A stretch of 64,000 nucleotides of DNA from Pseudodesulfovibrio indicus (GCF_001563225.1 NZ_CP014206.1:682001-746000), one strand, 5' to 3'. Counted from the stretch's first letter, positions 35,619-45,514 are shown. The notes: generated by a model not told the origin, from the letters alone. Numbers and translations are program-made.

Positions 35619-36179
35619 CTACCTCCTCACCATCTTCGGCGTTTTGGGCAGGATGAAGCGGGTGGACGGATTGAGCTTCTCCATCTTCGGGTATCCCGCC
35701 GGATATTGGACCTGGTTGGTCTGCTGCATCTCGGCCAGGTCGACCAGTTGCAGGGCCTTGGTCGGACAGGACTGCACGCAGGCGGGCTTCAGCCCGGCGT
35801 CCAGCCGTTCGTGGCAGAAGCTGCACTTCTCGGCCCGCTTCTCCACCGGGTTGTACTTGGGCGCGCCGTAGGGACAGGACCGGATGCAGTTGCCGCAGCC
35901 GATGCACTTCTCCTGGTGGTGGACGACCACGCCGTCCTCCTCGCGCTTGGTGTAGGCGTTGACCGGGCAGACGTTGAGGCAGGCCGGGTCTTCGCAGTGG
36001 TTGCACGCCAGCGAGAGGAAGGCGCGCTCGCGGTGGGGGTAGATCTCCTCGGACAGGGGATAAACCTGCCGCCAGACCACGCCCTCTTCCTGATGGTAGT
36101 AGTTCCGGCAGGCCATGGCGCAGGTGAAGCACCCGATGCACCGCTCGGAATCGACCAGAAACGCGTATTGCTTTTTCAT
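35619..36179 (-). CDS. dmsB: DmsB-type four-cluster ferredoxin subunit
   Basis: 186 residues. Start at 36179 (MKKQ), because GGAG lies 7 nt upstream; an ATG at 36185 is too close. Four cysteine groups for [4Fe-4S] clusters: CIGCFTCAMAC, CNHCEDPACLNVCP, CIGCGNCIRSCP, and CSFCHERLD...CVQSCP. The YGAPKYNP segment is also typical of DmsB. It relays electrons between DmsC and the molybdenum subunit. It starts 11 nt after the A subunit stop. Confidence 0.94.
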   Translation of the reverse strand: MKKQYAFLVDSERCIGCFTCAMACRNYYHQEEGVVWRQVYPLSEEIYPHRERAFLSLACNHCEDPACLNVCPVNAYTKREEDGVVVHHQEKCIGCGNCIRSCPYGAPKYNPVEKRAEKCSFCHERLDAGLKPACVQSCPTKALQLVDLAEMQQTNQVQYPAGYPKMEKLNPSTRFILPKTPKMVRR

Positions 36180-36190
36180 TGTCATGCTCC

Positions 36191-38434
36191 TTACGCCCTT
36201 TCGATGTCGGCGAACTGGTCATGGATGGCCACGCCCGGCGCACCGGCCTTGTACGCGCCCATGTCGGCGGACTCGTCGTCCACCAGGTTCTGGACGTTGA
36301 AGGTCGTCCCCTTCCCGAACCACGCCTCGTAGATGAGCAAACAGTCCTCGGTCACGTTGTCGGTCAGCTTGACCCGGGCCTTCTGCTCGCCCACCTTGTT
36401 GAACACGCGGACCATGTCGAGATCGTTGATGCCCTTTCCGGCGGCGGCCTTGGGGTGCATGTAGACGAAGGGCTCCTTGTTGTACTCCTTCATCCAGTCC
36501 AGGTTCACGAACTGGGAGTGGATGCCGAACTTGGTGTGGGGCGTGAGCAGCCGGAACTTGTCGTAACTCTCGCGGCCCTTCTTGAACTCCGGCAGCGCCT
36601 TGTGGCCGTGCTCGGCGCACAGGTCCGAGCGGAACTCGTACTTGCCCGACGGGGTGCCGAACTTCATGTCGTGCCAGGCCGCCGAGGAGGCCAGCTTGGC
36701 CTTGACCGGGCCGTTCTTGAGGTCGGTCCAGTCGTTGATGCCGAAGAGGTCGTAGATGCCCTGGTTGAACTCCTTGGCCGTCCACTCGCGGGTGTCGATC
36801 TCGGTGGGCAGGGTGCAGGAGCCGGGGGCCAGCTCGTTCATCTTCCTGGACAGCGCGGCCCCGATCTCCAGGTTGGACTTGGCCTCGTGCAGGGGCTTGA
36901 TGGCCTGCTCGTTGATGGACAGCCAGTAGTGCCAGTAGGAGGCGTTCACGGTCCACTCCTCGAACAGGGTGGTGACCGGCAGGACGATGTCCGAGTTGGC
37001 CACGGTCTCGGTGAAGAACTGCTCCACGGAGACGACCATTTCCAGGGTGTCGAACGCCTTTTCCAGCTTGGGCCGGTCGAAGTCCTGGGCGAACGGGTTC
37101 TTGCAGGAGACCCAGAGCATGCGGATGGCAGGGTCCTTGGTGTCCAGGATGGCCTGTGCGGTCTTGTTGATGTTCACCGTGCGGTCGGAGTAGCTGGCCT
37201 GCCTGCCCTCGGTCAGGTCGAACTCGCCCTTGGCCGCCGGGCCGGTGAAGCCCACGGACCCTTCGGGCTGCTTCTGGATGAAGGCGTTGTAGTTGAAGCC
37301 CCAGGTCTGGAGGTGGCCGTAACGTGCGCCGCCCCCTTCCTTGCCCACGTTGCCGGTCATGGCCACCAGGGCGTCGATGGAGCGCACGGACGCGCCGCCG
37401 TTGGTGTGGCGCTGCATGCCGTAGCCGATCCAGATGGTGGCCGGGTCGGCCTGGGCGAATTCCTCGGCCACTTCCCGGATTTCCTCGGCCGGGATGCCGG
37501 ATTGTTCGGCGGCCCATTCCACGGTGACGTTCTCCCGCAGGTAGGCGGCGAACTCCTCGAATCCCTGGGCGTTGTTTTCCACGAAGGCGCGGTCCACCAG
37601 CCCCTTGTCCAGGATGTGCCGGGCCATGCCCAGGGCGAGCGCGCCGTCGCTGGCGGTCTTGGGCTGCCAGAAGACGTCGCCCTTGGCCGCGGTCTGGGTG
37701 AAGACCGGGTCGATGACCAGGATCTTGGCCCCGCGCCGCTTGGCCTCCATGATGTATTTCATGGAGTGCACCGAACACCACGCCGGATTGGCGCCCCAGA
37801 TGATGACGTACCTGGCCTTGACCATGTCCTCCGGGTCGTTGCACCACATGTTGCCCAGGTCGTAGTTCTGTGCGTCGATGCCCGCGGGCCAGCACGGGGT
37901 GCCCACGAACCGGGTGGTGTAGCCGAGGGAGGACATGAGCCCCTCGACGCCGTAGTTGGTAATGCCGAAATTGCCGGAATATTTGGTCATGCCCAAGCCG
38001 AGCAGGCTGCCGTCCCGCTCCTTGAGCTCCATGATCTTCCCGGCGATGCGGTCCATGGCCTCATCCCAGGACACGCGCCGCCACTTGCCGGTGCGGCGGC
38101 CGTCCTGGACCATGGGATACTTGATGCGGTCCGGGCTGTAGGGGCGGCGGGTGTAGGAATATCCCTTCACGCACAGCCCGCCGTCCGTGTAGGTGGACTC
38201 GGGCGCGCCCTCGATGAACTGGATCACCCCGTCCTTGACGTAGGTCTTGATGCTGCACGTGTCGTAGCAGTTGCGGGGACAGGCGTTGCGGAACACCTGA
38301 AATTCGTTCTGGTCGAAGCCCGCCGCCTGTGCCGTTCCCGGCACCAGCAGGCGACAGGGCAGCATGGAGGCCGCGGTTGCCGCCGTGACCCCTTGCAGGA
38401 AGCGACGCCTGCTCAACAGTTTTTTGGAAGCCAT
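36191..38434 (-). CDS. dmsA: DMSO-reductase-family molybdopterin catalytic subunit (DmsA-like)
   Basis: 747 residues from the ATG at 38434 (GGAGAAGG upstream). Twin-arginine signal SRRRFLQG at 8-15, so exported folded. A [4Fe-4S] site C52-x3-C56-x3-C60-x27-C88, then three molybdopterin-binding blocks including GMTKYSGNFGITNYG, IIWGANPAWCSVHSMKYI and IGYGMQRHTNGGASVRSIDAL. The Mo ligand region reads GTPCWPAGIDAQNYD; C181 or D187 could ligate the metal, and it lacks the obvious serine of E. coli DmsA. So the substrate may not be DMSO; sulfur oxyanions or other oxides are possible. Operon order torD, A, B, C is clear. Confidence 0.9.
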   Translation of the reverse strand: MASKKLLSRRRFLQGVTAATAASMLPCRLLVPGTAQAAGFDQNEFQVFRNACPRNCYDTCSIKTYVKDGVIQFIEGAPESTYTDGGLCVKGYSYTRRPYSPDRIKYPMVQDGRRTGKWRRVSWDEAMDRIAGKIMELKERDGSLLGLGMTKYSGNFGITNYGVEGLMSSLGYTTRFVGTPCWPAGIDAQNYDLGNMWCNDPEDMVKARYVIIWGANPAWCSVHSMKYIMEAKRRGAKILVIDPVFTQTAAKGDVFWQPKTASDGALALGMARHILDKGLVDRAFVENNAQGFEEFAAYLRENVTVEWAAEQSGIPAEEIREVAEEFAQADPATIWIGYGMQRHTNGGASVRSIDALVAMTGNVGKEGGGARYGHLQTWGFNYNAFIQKQPEGSVGFTGPAAKGEFDLTEGRQASYSDRTVNINKTAQAILDTKDPAIRMLWVSCKNPFAQDFDRPKLEKAFDTLEMVVSVEQFFTETVANSDIVLPVTTLFEEWTVNASYWHYWLSINEQAIKPLHEAKSNLEIGAALSRKMNELAPGSCTLPTEIDTREWTAKEFNQGIYDLFGINDWTDLKNGPVKAKLASSAAWHDMKFGTPSGKYEFRSDLCAEHGHKALPEFKKGRESYDKFRLLTPHTKFGIHSQFVNLDWMKEYNKEPFVYMHPKAAAGKGINDLDMVRVFNKVGEQKARVKLTDNVTEDCLLIYEAWFGKGTTFNVQNLVDDESADMGAYKAGAPGVAIHDQFADIERA

Positions 38435-38469
38435 ATCCTTCTCCTCTCGGTCTCGGTTAAGAGACCCCT

Positions 38470-39021
38470 CTAGGATTGATCGATTCCCGTTTCGGTCCTT
38501 GCCGATGCGAGCCAGGCCGTCAGGGCGTCCACCGCCATGCGGATCGGGCCGCTGACAACGGGCTGCTCGCGGACGGCGGCCGCGAACCGGGGAATCCAGC
38601 CATGCATGTGGTCGTTGATGAACCAGTCCCGGACCTGTGAAGCCGTTGGGTCGCCCTCCGCGCCGCCCAGGGCGGCCACGGCGTCCAGCTCGTACGCCAG
38701 GTGGTCGTCGGGCGTGGCGTTGCGGTCCGGGACCTCCAGTCCCAGGGCGCGGTACGCTTCCCGGACCTCCAAGGCGGGTTCGCCCATCAGGGTCGGTTCC
38801 GGCTGGTAGGCCGAGGCATAGGGCGGGGCCGGGACGGCGGCCGGACCGACGAACAGCCGGTTGAAGTCGTACTCGACCTCCACCCAGTCGGTCTCCCGGT
38901 CCAGGGGAAGGCCGAAACGGGCGCTGATCCGGCCGGCGGCCTCGCGCAGGTCCTTGGCGTCCACGGACGCGAAGAAGTCCCGGAGCGCGGGCGCCTGTTC
39001 GGTGAAAAGGGTGTTGTCCAT
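38470..39021 (-). CDS. TorD-family molybdoenzyme maturation chaperone
   Basis: 183 residues, all-helical, start ATG at 39021 with AGGAGG 9 nt upstream. The central EVEYDFNRLFVGPAAVPAPPYASAYQ matches the TorD/DmsD motif (Y-x-x-L-F-x-G-P, with P-P/Y-x-S), and ATPDDHLAYELDAVAAL matches the P-D-H-x-x-E-L motif. It binds the twin-arginine leader of the catalytic subunit and holds it until Mo-cofactor is inserted. First gene of the operon; the A subunit follows 35 nt later. Confidence 0.92.
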   Translation of the reverse strand: MDNTLFTEQAPALRDFFASVDAKDLREAAGRISARFGLPLDRETDWVEVEYDFNRLFVGPAAVPAPPYASAYQPEPTLMGEPALEVREAYRALGLEVPDRNATPDDHLAYELDAVAALGGAEGDPTASQVRDWFINDHMHGWIPRFAAAVREQPVVSGPIRMAVDALTAWLASARTETGIDQS

Positions 39022-39116
39022 AGGCGGGCACCTCCTGATGCCGTGATACTGATTCGACGATGACACAGTATTACGGTCGGGAGGGGAGACTACAGACGGG
39101 AAAAAGGGGATAGAAT

Positions 39117-39134
39117 GGGTAGATGGTTCTACCC
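39117..39134. promoter_or_regulatory. Candidate operator for the adjacent LuxR-type regulator
   Basis: GGGTAGA-TGGT-TCTACCC lies between the regulator gene and the dms-like operon, about 95 bp upstream of the torD-type start. The TCTACCC half recurs at 40488, upstream of the regulator itself. It could alternatively be a weak terminator stem. Confidence 0.5.
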
Positions 39135-39136
39135 GG

Positions 39137-40471
39137 TCAGAGGGGGACCCCCTGGGTCTTGAGGTGGGCGTAGAGGCTCATGCTCCTGCCGTGCAGGCCG
39201 AGCTTGCGGCGGATGTTTTTCCTGTGCGTCTGCACGGTTTCGATGGAGATGTTCAGGCTGGCCGCGATCTCCTTGGAGGGATACCCGGCCTGGATGAACT
39301 GGCAGACGCGGGTCTCCATGTGGGTCAGCTTGAGGAGCAGCGGGTCGGTGGCCGAGCTGCCCGGGGCCAGGCGGGCCAGCTGGTCCTTGGCCACGGTGAC
39401 GTACCCCTTGCGGATGGCCGGGTCCTCCTCGCTCTCGATGCGGTCCAGGGCGGGGAGCACCTGGTTGTTGACCTTGGCCGAGACCTCCCGGAGCAGCTCC
39501 TCGCGCTCCCTGTCGATGCTTTGCAGGACGTTGCGCAGGGTGATGTTCATCTCCTCGAGCTGTTCCTTTTCCTTGCGCAGCGCTTCGGTCCGGTCGGACA
39601 CCACCCGCTCCAGGGCCTCGCGCTGGGTGGCGTGGGCCGTGACGTTGGTCAGCATGATCATGTACTCGTCGCTGGCCATGCTCACGTTGCCGATGGGCGT
39701 GATCTGCATGCGGTAGACCGAGCCGTTGTCGAACGGGCTGGTCTCGCAGGAGATTCCCACCGGATAGTACTTGAGCAGGTCCCCGATGGACTGGCCCTCC
39801 ATGTCCAGGACCTCCCAGACGGGCAGCCCGACCAGGTTCCGCTTCCCGGTCACGGCCCGCACCGCCTTGTTCTCCTTGGTGACCAGGCCGCCGCTGTCCA
39901 CCACCAGGATGAGGTCCGAAGTGGAATCCAGAATGTTCTCGTAGCGGCACTTTTCCAGGGTCAGCAGCCGGTTGGCCTCGTCCAGCTTGCGGGCCGCGAT
40001 GTCCGGCAGGGTTCGGGTCCAGTCGCGCACGAAGAGGACCTCCAGGGCGTCGCCGTACAGCTTGACGTGCCGCCGGGCCTGGACTTTGCTCTCGTAAGAC
40101 CCGTCCATGATCTCGATGACGTCCACCAGGCTGTGGATGAAGGTCTTGAAACAGCCGAGGTACATGTCCGCCGTGATGCCGCGCATGCGGTGGCGGCGCG
40201 CCGATTCGATCTGGGGGCCGCCCCAGTCGTCCTCGTGCCGGATGAGCCAGGAGAAGGCGGGATCGGTCAGCCCCTTGTTCCAGTGCAGGCGCATGGGCGA
40301 GAGGAAGTCGCTCAGCGCCATCAGGCAGTCGGCCCGCTTGGCCGTGGTGTGCTCCAGATAGCCCGCCTGCTCCATGCGCACGGACCAGCGTTCGAGGAAG
40401 TATTCCTCCTCGCTCTCCATGGCCCCGATCATGCCCCAATAGTGTTTCTGCTGCCCGGAACGGCTCTTCAT
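39137..40471 (-). CDS. PAS-domain LuxR-type regulator
   Basis: 444 residues. N-terminal helical domain (1-160; ERWSVRMEQAGYLEHTTAKRADCLMALSDFL), a PAS domain (YENILDSTSDLILVVDSGGLVTKENKAVRAVTGKRNLVG), a coiled coil (about 285-330), and a C-terminal LuxR HTH (LTHMETRVCQFIQAGYPSKEIAASLNISIETVQTHRKNIRRKLGL). The HTH carries the classic E-T-R-V, SKEIA and V-x-x-H-R-x-x-I-R-x-K-L. No receiver domain. Situated directly upstream of, and on the same strand as, the dms-like operon, it is the likely activator in response to redox or substrate state. Confidence 0.88.
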   Translation of the reverse strand: MKSRSGQQKHYWGMIGAMESEEEYFLERWSVRMEQAGYLEHTTAKRADCLMALSDFLSPMRLHWNKGLTDPAFSWLIRHEDDWGGPQIESARRHRMRGITADMYLGCFKTFIHSLVDVIEIMDGSYESKVQARRHVKLYGDALEVLFVRDWTRTLPDIAARKLDEANRLLTLEKCRYENILDSTSDLILVVDSGGLVTKENKAVRAVTGKRNLVGLPVWEVLDMEGQSIGDLLKYYPVGISCETSPFDNGSVYRMQITPIGNVSMASDEYMIMLTNVTAHATQREALERVVSDRTEALRKEKEQLEEMNITLRNVLQSIDREREELLREVSAKVNNQVLPALDRIESEEDPAIRKGYVTVAKDQLARLAPGSSATDPLLLKLTHMETRVCQFIQAGYPSKEIAASLNISIETVQTHRKNIRRKLGLHGRSMSLYAHLKTQGVPL

Positions 40472-40487
40472 GGCTCCCCCTTAGCGA

Positions 40488-40506
40488 TCTACCCAATGGA
40501 TACCCA
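40488..40506. promoter_or_regulatory. Candidate autoregulatory site of the LuxR-type regulator
   Basis: Two direct TACCCA elements (40490-40495 and 40501-40506) are spaced 11 bp, one helical turn, between the divergent regulator gene and the exported-protein gene at 40545. The first lies in TCTACCC, as in the palindrome at 39117. Confidence 0.4.
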
Positions 40507-40544
40507 TGTCTTGCAATATACGCCATCGGGCCTATGATCAAGGC

Positions 40545-40952
40545 ATGAAGACGAGCAACCCCCACGCGCGCCAGGCCCTGCTCGGGCTGGCCGCCGCCCT
40601 CTGGCTTCTCCTGCTCGCCGCCCCGTCCTTTGCGGGCGGCGCGGTCCCGGACGCCGAACTGGCCATCACCGGCGAGCTGCGCGCGGGCACCCCGGTGCGG
40701 GCGTTCTTCGACCTCAAGGGCTATGTCCTCCCCTCCGGGGCCTACGCCTCGGTCAACGTCCGCTTCACCAAGCGCCCGGACGGCCCGGAACCCCGGGTGC
40801 GGACCGGCTATCCCGAGACCCTCCTGACCTTCCCCGGCCCCGGCGACTACGCCATGGTCTTCATCCTCAACGAGGTCAGCAAGCCAAGCTGCGGCGGCGT
40901 CAACGCCAAGACGCTCCTGGAGAAAGAGGTGAAGTTGCGGATTGCGGAATAG
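40545..40952 (+). CDS. Small exported protein of unknown function
   Basis: 135 residues from the ATG at 40545, with a signal peptide (residues 1-30, LLLLAAPSFAGG). The mature part (AVPDAELAITGELRAGTPVRAFFDLKGYVLPSGAYASVNVRFT ... PGPGDYAMVFILNEVSKPSCGGVNAKTLLEKEV) looks like a single small beta-sandwich periplasmic domain. I do not recognise the family. It is divergent from the LuxR-type regulator and could be co-regulated with the respiratory operon. Confidence 0.72.
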   Translation: MKTSNPHARQALLGLAAALWLLLLAAPSFAGGAVPDAELAITGELRAGTPVRAFFDLKGYVLPSGAYASVNVRFTKRPDGPEPRVRTGYPETLLTFPGPGDYAMVFILNEVSKPSCGGVNAKTLLEKEVKLRIAE

Positions 40953-41061
40953 CCCGTCGCGGGCGGGGAGAGGGCTGCGGCCTCCCCGGGTGAGGACCGC
41001 GTGCGGACCGAAGGCAAACGGGCCGGGACTGCTGTCCGTCTCCGCCTGGCCCGGAAATCCG

Positions 41062-41550
41062 CTATCCCAAAGGCAACCGGCTCGACGCCTTGATCTCTCG
41101 GAGCGAGATATTGGAGCGTATGTTCACCACGCCGGGGATCTTTCGGATGACGCCCTCGATGAAGTCGCTGTAATCGTCCATGTCCTTGGCCACGACCTGC
41201 AGCAGAAAGTCGTCGTCGCCCGTGGTGTTGTGGCAGGAAAGGACATTCGGGGACGCCTTGATGATGTTCTCGAAGATCTTCGTCGTCTTTTCCGAGTGCC
41301 GACTGCAGCTCAGCTGGACAAAGGAAAGCACGCCGAATCCCAACGCCTTGCGATTGAGCAGGGCCTGAAAGCCCTTTATGACCCCGTCGTCCAAGAGCCG
41401 TTTCAACCTGCGCCAGCAGGAGGCTTCGCTCATGGCGAGCTGTTCGGCCAGCTTGGCGTTGGCCATCCTGCCGTCCTCCTGCAGCAACCGCAGAACACCA
41501 ATATCTTTCTCATCCAGTGTTTTCACCGACATGTTCACTCGCTTTTTCAT
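41062..41550 (-). CDS. Lrp/AsnC-family transcriptional regulator
   Basis: 162 residues. N-terminal HTH (LDEKDIGVLRLLQEDGRMANAKLAEQLAMSEASCWRRLKRLLDDGVIKGF), then the RAM domain (LGFGVLSFVQLSCSRHSE, LSCHNTTGDDDFLLQVVAKDMDDYSDFI). This is the standard small Lrp architecture; it forms dimers to octamers and senses an amino acid. I chose the ATG at 41550; another at 41532 is equally possible. It is divergent from the zinc alcohol dehydrogenase at 41694, which it may control. Confidence 0.9.
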   Translation of the reverse strand: MKKRVNMSVKTLDEKDIGVLRLLQEDGRMANAKLAEQLAMSEASCWRRLKRLLDDGVIKGFQALLNRKALGFGVLSFVQLSCSRHSEKTTKIFENIIKASPNVLSCHNTTGDDDFLLQVVAKDMDDYSDFIEGVIRKIPGVVNIRSNISLREIKASSRLPLG

Positions 41551-41693
41551 TAATATTGAAAGATTCTTCCCTTTTGTTCGGCGTTTCAGATAAAATTGCA
41601 AGGACAATTCAGGCCGTATGGGACTATCATCCAATCCATTGGGCGATGAACGCCCAAGACGCCTGTTGACCTTGATAACCAGGAGGAGTTGCC

Positions 41694-42737
<1,044 letters not shown>

Positions 42738-42802
42738 CGCCCTCCCGCTCCCCAAGGGCCCTGCGCCCGGAATGCGTGTCGGCTGCGTGCGAGAGACGAA
42801 AA

Positions 42803-42835
42803 AGGCACTTGCGAAGAGTTCGCAAGTGCCTGATT
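42803..42835. terminator. Bidirectional terminator after the alcohol dehydrogenase
   Basis: AGGCACTTGCGAA-GAG-TTCGCAAGTGCCT then GATTTTGCG on the plus strand, and AAAAA before the stem that provides a U-tract on the minus strand. It separates two convergent genes. Confidence 0.85.
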
Positions 42836-42890
42836 TTGCGTCCGATAGGGGGGAGCGTGGTCGGCATCCGCGCGGATGCCCGCGACGTCC

Positions 42891-43982
42891 CTATTCCTTG
42901 ATCGGGGTCAGATCATCGATGGTTTCCCGCTTCGGAAGGTCGATCTGGATGATCTCGCGGCGGTCGGGATCGATGCGGTTGAGGTCGATCATCTTGATCC
43001 GGCGGCTGCTGTAATTGGTGACATAGTATTTGAGGCTCTTGAGGTCAGCAGCCACGGTGGCCTGGGTGATGTCCGCCTCCCGCTTGCCCCCGACCATTCC
43101 CGCGGCCGCGCCACGGGGGATGTCGAACTGGTTCAGGATGTGGAAGGTCTGCAACACGGCGTCATGGCCGGTCGCCAGGGGAAACACCGACTGCGAGAAG
43201 ACGACCGCCCGGACAAACCGCGAGGGGGGCGTAAAGTCGCCGGGCATGCCGGCAAGCCCCGAACCCTGGCCCAGCGATTTGAACTCGACCTTGTTCAGCT
43301 TCACAGGCGGCACGTTGAGCGGGTTCAGGTAAATGAAGTTGCGGATATTGGTCATGTGCCAGTCGAACGTCGGCGAGTTGGTTATCACGCCCAGGGGATT
43401 GTCGTGAACGACCAGCTCGCCGCCGACGGGTTCGATGACGATCGATGCACCGGACCTGTCCGAGACGACCCAGTGAAAGGGCGGCACCATTCCGCCCCAC
43501 TCCTTCTCCTTTGCGCCCGCGACCTTGATGTCGCCGACCGCCTTGCGCACTTCGTCCACGGTGGCGAACTGGGTGAGGGCGTAATTCACGAAGTACAGGG
43601 GGCTGACCACGTTCCCGTCATCCGCACCGGAAACTTCTGAATATTCGGCATAGTCGGGGAAGTAGAAGGCACCGACCGACAGGCCCGCATCATTGAGGCC
43701 GTCAAGCGCGTAGGACCCGCCAAGGGCGTTGACGCCCGCCACGGCATGCTTGGATGTCCAGGTCTTGGCCCGAGCGCCGTTGACGGCCCCGCCGTCCAGC
43801 GGGAGCCCCTTGGGAATGACGATGAGCCGTATGTCGAGCGGGGTGCCGAATTCACCGGTGCGGCCCCTGACGACGCTCCCGTCCTCCGCTTTCAGGGTTA
43901 TGCCGGTGCAGGCCTGCGCCGAGGGCGTCGCCAGCATGACGGTCGCAATAACAAGCAAGATTGCAAGAGGTCTGATTTTCAT
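42891..43982 (-). CDS. Secreted choloylglycine-hydrolase-family amidase
   Basis: 363 residues with a signal peptide ending AQA before C25, the catalytic N-terminal nucleophile. CTGITLKAEDGSVVRGRTGEFG is the conserved start of the linear-amide Ntn hydrolases (bile salt hydrolase, penicillin V acylase). ALDGLNDAGLSVGAFYFPDYAEY and VITNSPTFDWHMTNIRNF, with the Asn/Asp ligands, agree. Exported to the periplasm in Gram-negative bacteria. Substrate may be penicillin V, acyl-homoserine lactone or a bile conjugate; which one cannot be told. It stands upstream of no clear partner, next to a TRAP binding protein on the same strand. Confidence 0.9.
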   Translation of the reverse strand: MKIRPLAILLVIATVMLATPSAQACTGITLKAEDGSVVRGRTGEFGTPLDIRLIVIPKGLPLDGGAVNGARAKTWTSKHAVAGVNALGGSYALDGLNDAGLSVGAFYFPDYAEYSEVSGADDGNVVSPLYFVNYALTQFATVDEVRKAVGDIKVAGAKEKEWGGMVPPFHWVVSDRSGASIVIEPVGGELVVHDNPLGVITNSPTFDWHMTNIRNFIYLNPLNVPPVKLNKVEFKSLGQGSGLAGMPGDFTPPSRFVRAVVFSQSVFPLATGHDAVLQTFHILNQFDIPRGAAAGMVGGKREADITQATVAADLKSLKYYVTNYSSRRIKMIDLNRIDPDRREIIQIDLPKRETIDDLTPIKE

Positions 43983-44530
43983 TTGCTTTCCTTTTCAGCA
44001 GAAAGAGTTTGCCCCGGGCGGAACCCCCCGGGCATCCGTGAACATCCGCGCATGTCCCGGCATCCGGGGACGCCGTCCATAAAATAGTAAACTACGGCAT
44101 ATTATGAACAAGGCAAGAAAACATGCCCGGCATCGTATGGAAAATTTCCATGCTTCGCGAACGGTGCCATTGCCTCCCGTCAATAATCATCCCCGAGTCC
44201 CCACGGGCGGCCGATGCCGATGGAAGTTCGAGAGGGTCATGTGGTTGTCGAATGTTGTGAGAATAAACAGGACTTCCACGATTGCCGCGCCGAACTCTTG
44301 CGAACAAGCGCCTCTATGCGGAAAGCGGAAGTCGCGGAAACCATACTGGGCGGGCGGAGCTGCGGTTTCGTCGACGGGCATGGTTGCCCGACAATCAGGT
44401 ACGGCAAATGTGAGCTGATTCAAGACGATTTCAGATCACAAGGCGGCCTTGCCGTGAACAGGAATCCTTGGTCCGGGAACAAGGCTTCCAACGGCAAGAA
44501 CCAGGCGTCCGTTCGTGTTCCCGGATGAGG
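43983..44530. other. Gene-free stretch of about 550 bp
   Basis: It lies between the amidase start and the TRAP protein stop. Short open frames exist on both strands, but none has a ribosome site or a recognisable product, and composition is more AT-rich than the flanking genes. I see no repeat, terminator or RNA gene. It may be the remnant of a deleted gene, perhaps lost transporter subunits. Confidence 0.4.
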
Positions 44531-45514
44531 TCAGTCCTTGGCGAGGTCGAGATACTTCCGGCCGTCCTCGACGTTCTTGACGAACCAGTCGTAAGCCGGG
44601 GCAAAGGCGTCCCTGAACTCAGCGGTCTGAGCGGCAGTCAGCGGGGTGTATATCTGGAAAAGAGTCGTGACTTTTTCCCGCCCCCGGCCCTCCTGCGCGG
44701 CGGCTTCGCTCCATTGCTGCCGGGTGGCCTCCGAGACGGTCTTCTTCAGCAGCTCCTGATATTCCGGCGGCAGGGAATCGTAGAATTCCTTGCCGACCAT
44801 GACCGCGTAGCCGAGCCAGGCGTGATTGGTCGGTGTGACGAAGTGCTGCACCTCGTGGATACGCATGCTTGCGATGTTCATGGGCGAGGTCTCCACGCCG
44901 TCCAGCTCCCCGCGCTGCAACGCGGTATACAATCCCTGCTGGTCGATGGGGACAGGGTTGGCGCCGACTGCCAGGTATTGCTCGCGTATGACCTGCGACG
45001 GCATGATGCCGATCTTCACGCCCTTGAGGTCGGTCGGTCTTTGGATCGTCTTGCCGCAGGTGATTACCTTGACGCCGCCGTCCCAGAAGGCCAGGCCGAT
45101 GATGCCCTTTGCCTTCAAGGGACTATAGAGGGCCTCGCCCAGAGGGCCGTTGAGTTTGGCAAGAAGCTTCATGCGGTCGGGGAACAGGTACGGCAGATCG
45201 AGGACCTGCATGCCCGGCTGGAGGGATTGGAGGTTTGAGGTATGTACGGCCACCATCTGGATGGTGTTGTTCCGGAGCTTCTCGACCATCTCGGGGCCGG
45301 TGCCGAGCTTTTGGGCGGAGTAGATTTCGACCTCGATCTCGCGGTGGCTCTGCCTTTCAAGGGTTGATTTGAGCCAAGTGATCGCCTGGTTCTGCGGGCT
45401 GTCGTCATTGAGGTCGTGTCCGAACTCGATCAGATATTTTGGGGGCTGCGCATCGGCGGGGGACTGGATGAAGCAGACAACGGCCAAAATGAGGCAAGCT
45501 AACAATGCGCGCAT
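44531..45514 (-). CDS. TRAP transporter solute-binding protein (DctP family), orphan
   Basis: 327 residues. Signal peptide 1-23 (ADA). DctP-family blocks: FGHDLNDDSPQNQAITWLKSTLERQS, VEIYSAQKLGTGPEMVEKLRNNTIQM, LDLPYLFPDR, RPTDLKGVKIGIMPSQV, and GELDGVETSPMNIASMRIHEVQHFVTPTNH. It binds C4-dicarboxylates or other carboxylates in the periplasm. The membrane subunits (DctQ and DctM) are absent on either side, which is unusual, so it may serve a transporter elsewhere, a sensor, or be a relic. An IS3-type remnant lies just upstream of its start. Confidence 0.92.
   Translation of the reverse strand: MRALLACLILAVVCFIQSPADAQPPKYLIEFGHDLNDDSPQNQAITWLKSTLERQSHREIEVEIYSAQKLGTGPEMVEKLRNNTIQMVAVHTSNLQSLQPGMQVLDLPYLFPDRMKLLAKLNGPLGEALYSPLKAKGIIGLAFWDGGVKVITCGKTIQRPTDLKGVKIGIMPSQVIREQYLAVGANPVPIDQQGLYTALQRGELDGVETSPMNIASMRIHEVQHFVTPTNHAWLGYAVMVGKEFYDSLPPEYQELLKKTVSEATRQQWSEAAAQEGRGREKVTTLFQIYTPLTAAQTAEFRDAFAPAYDWFVKNVEDGRKYLDLAKD

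Noticed and set aside
41035-41060. Terminator after the exported protein gene at 40545
   Set aside because: I could not find a convincing stem with U-tract between 40953 and 41061.
44214-44528. Possible 104-residue gene between the amidase and TRAP genes
   Set aside because: No ribosome site and no recognisable domain; codon use unlike either neighbour.
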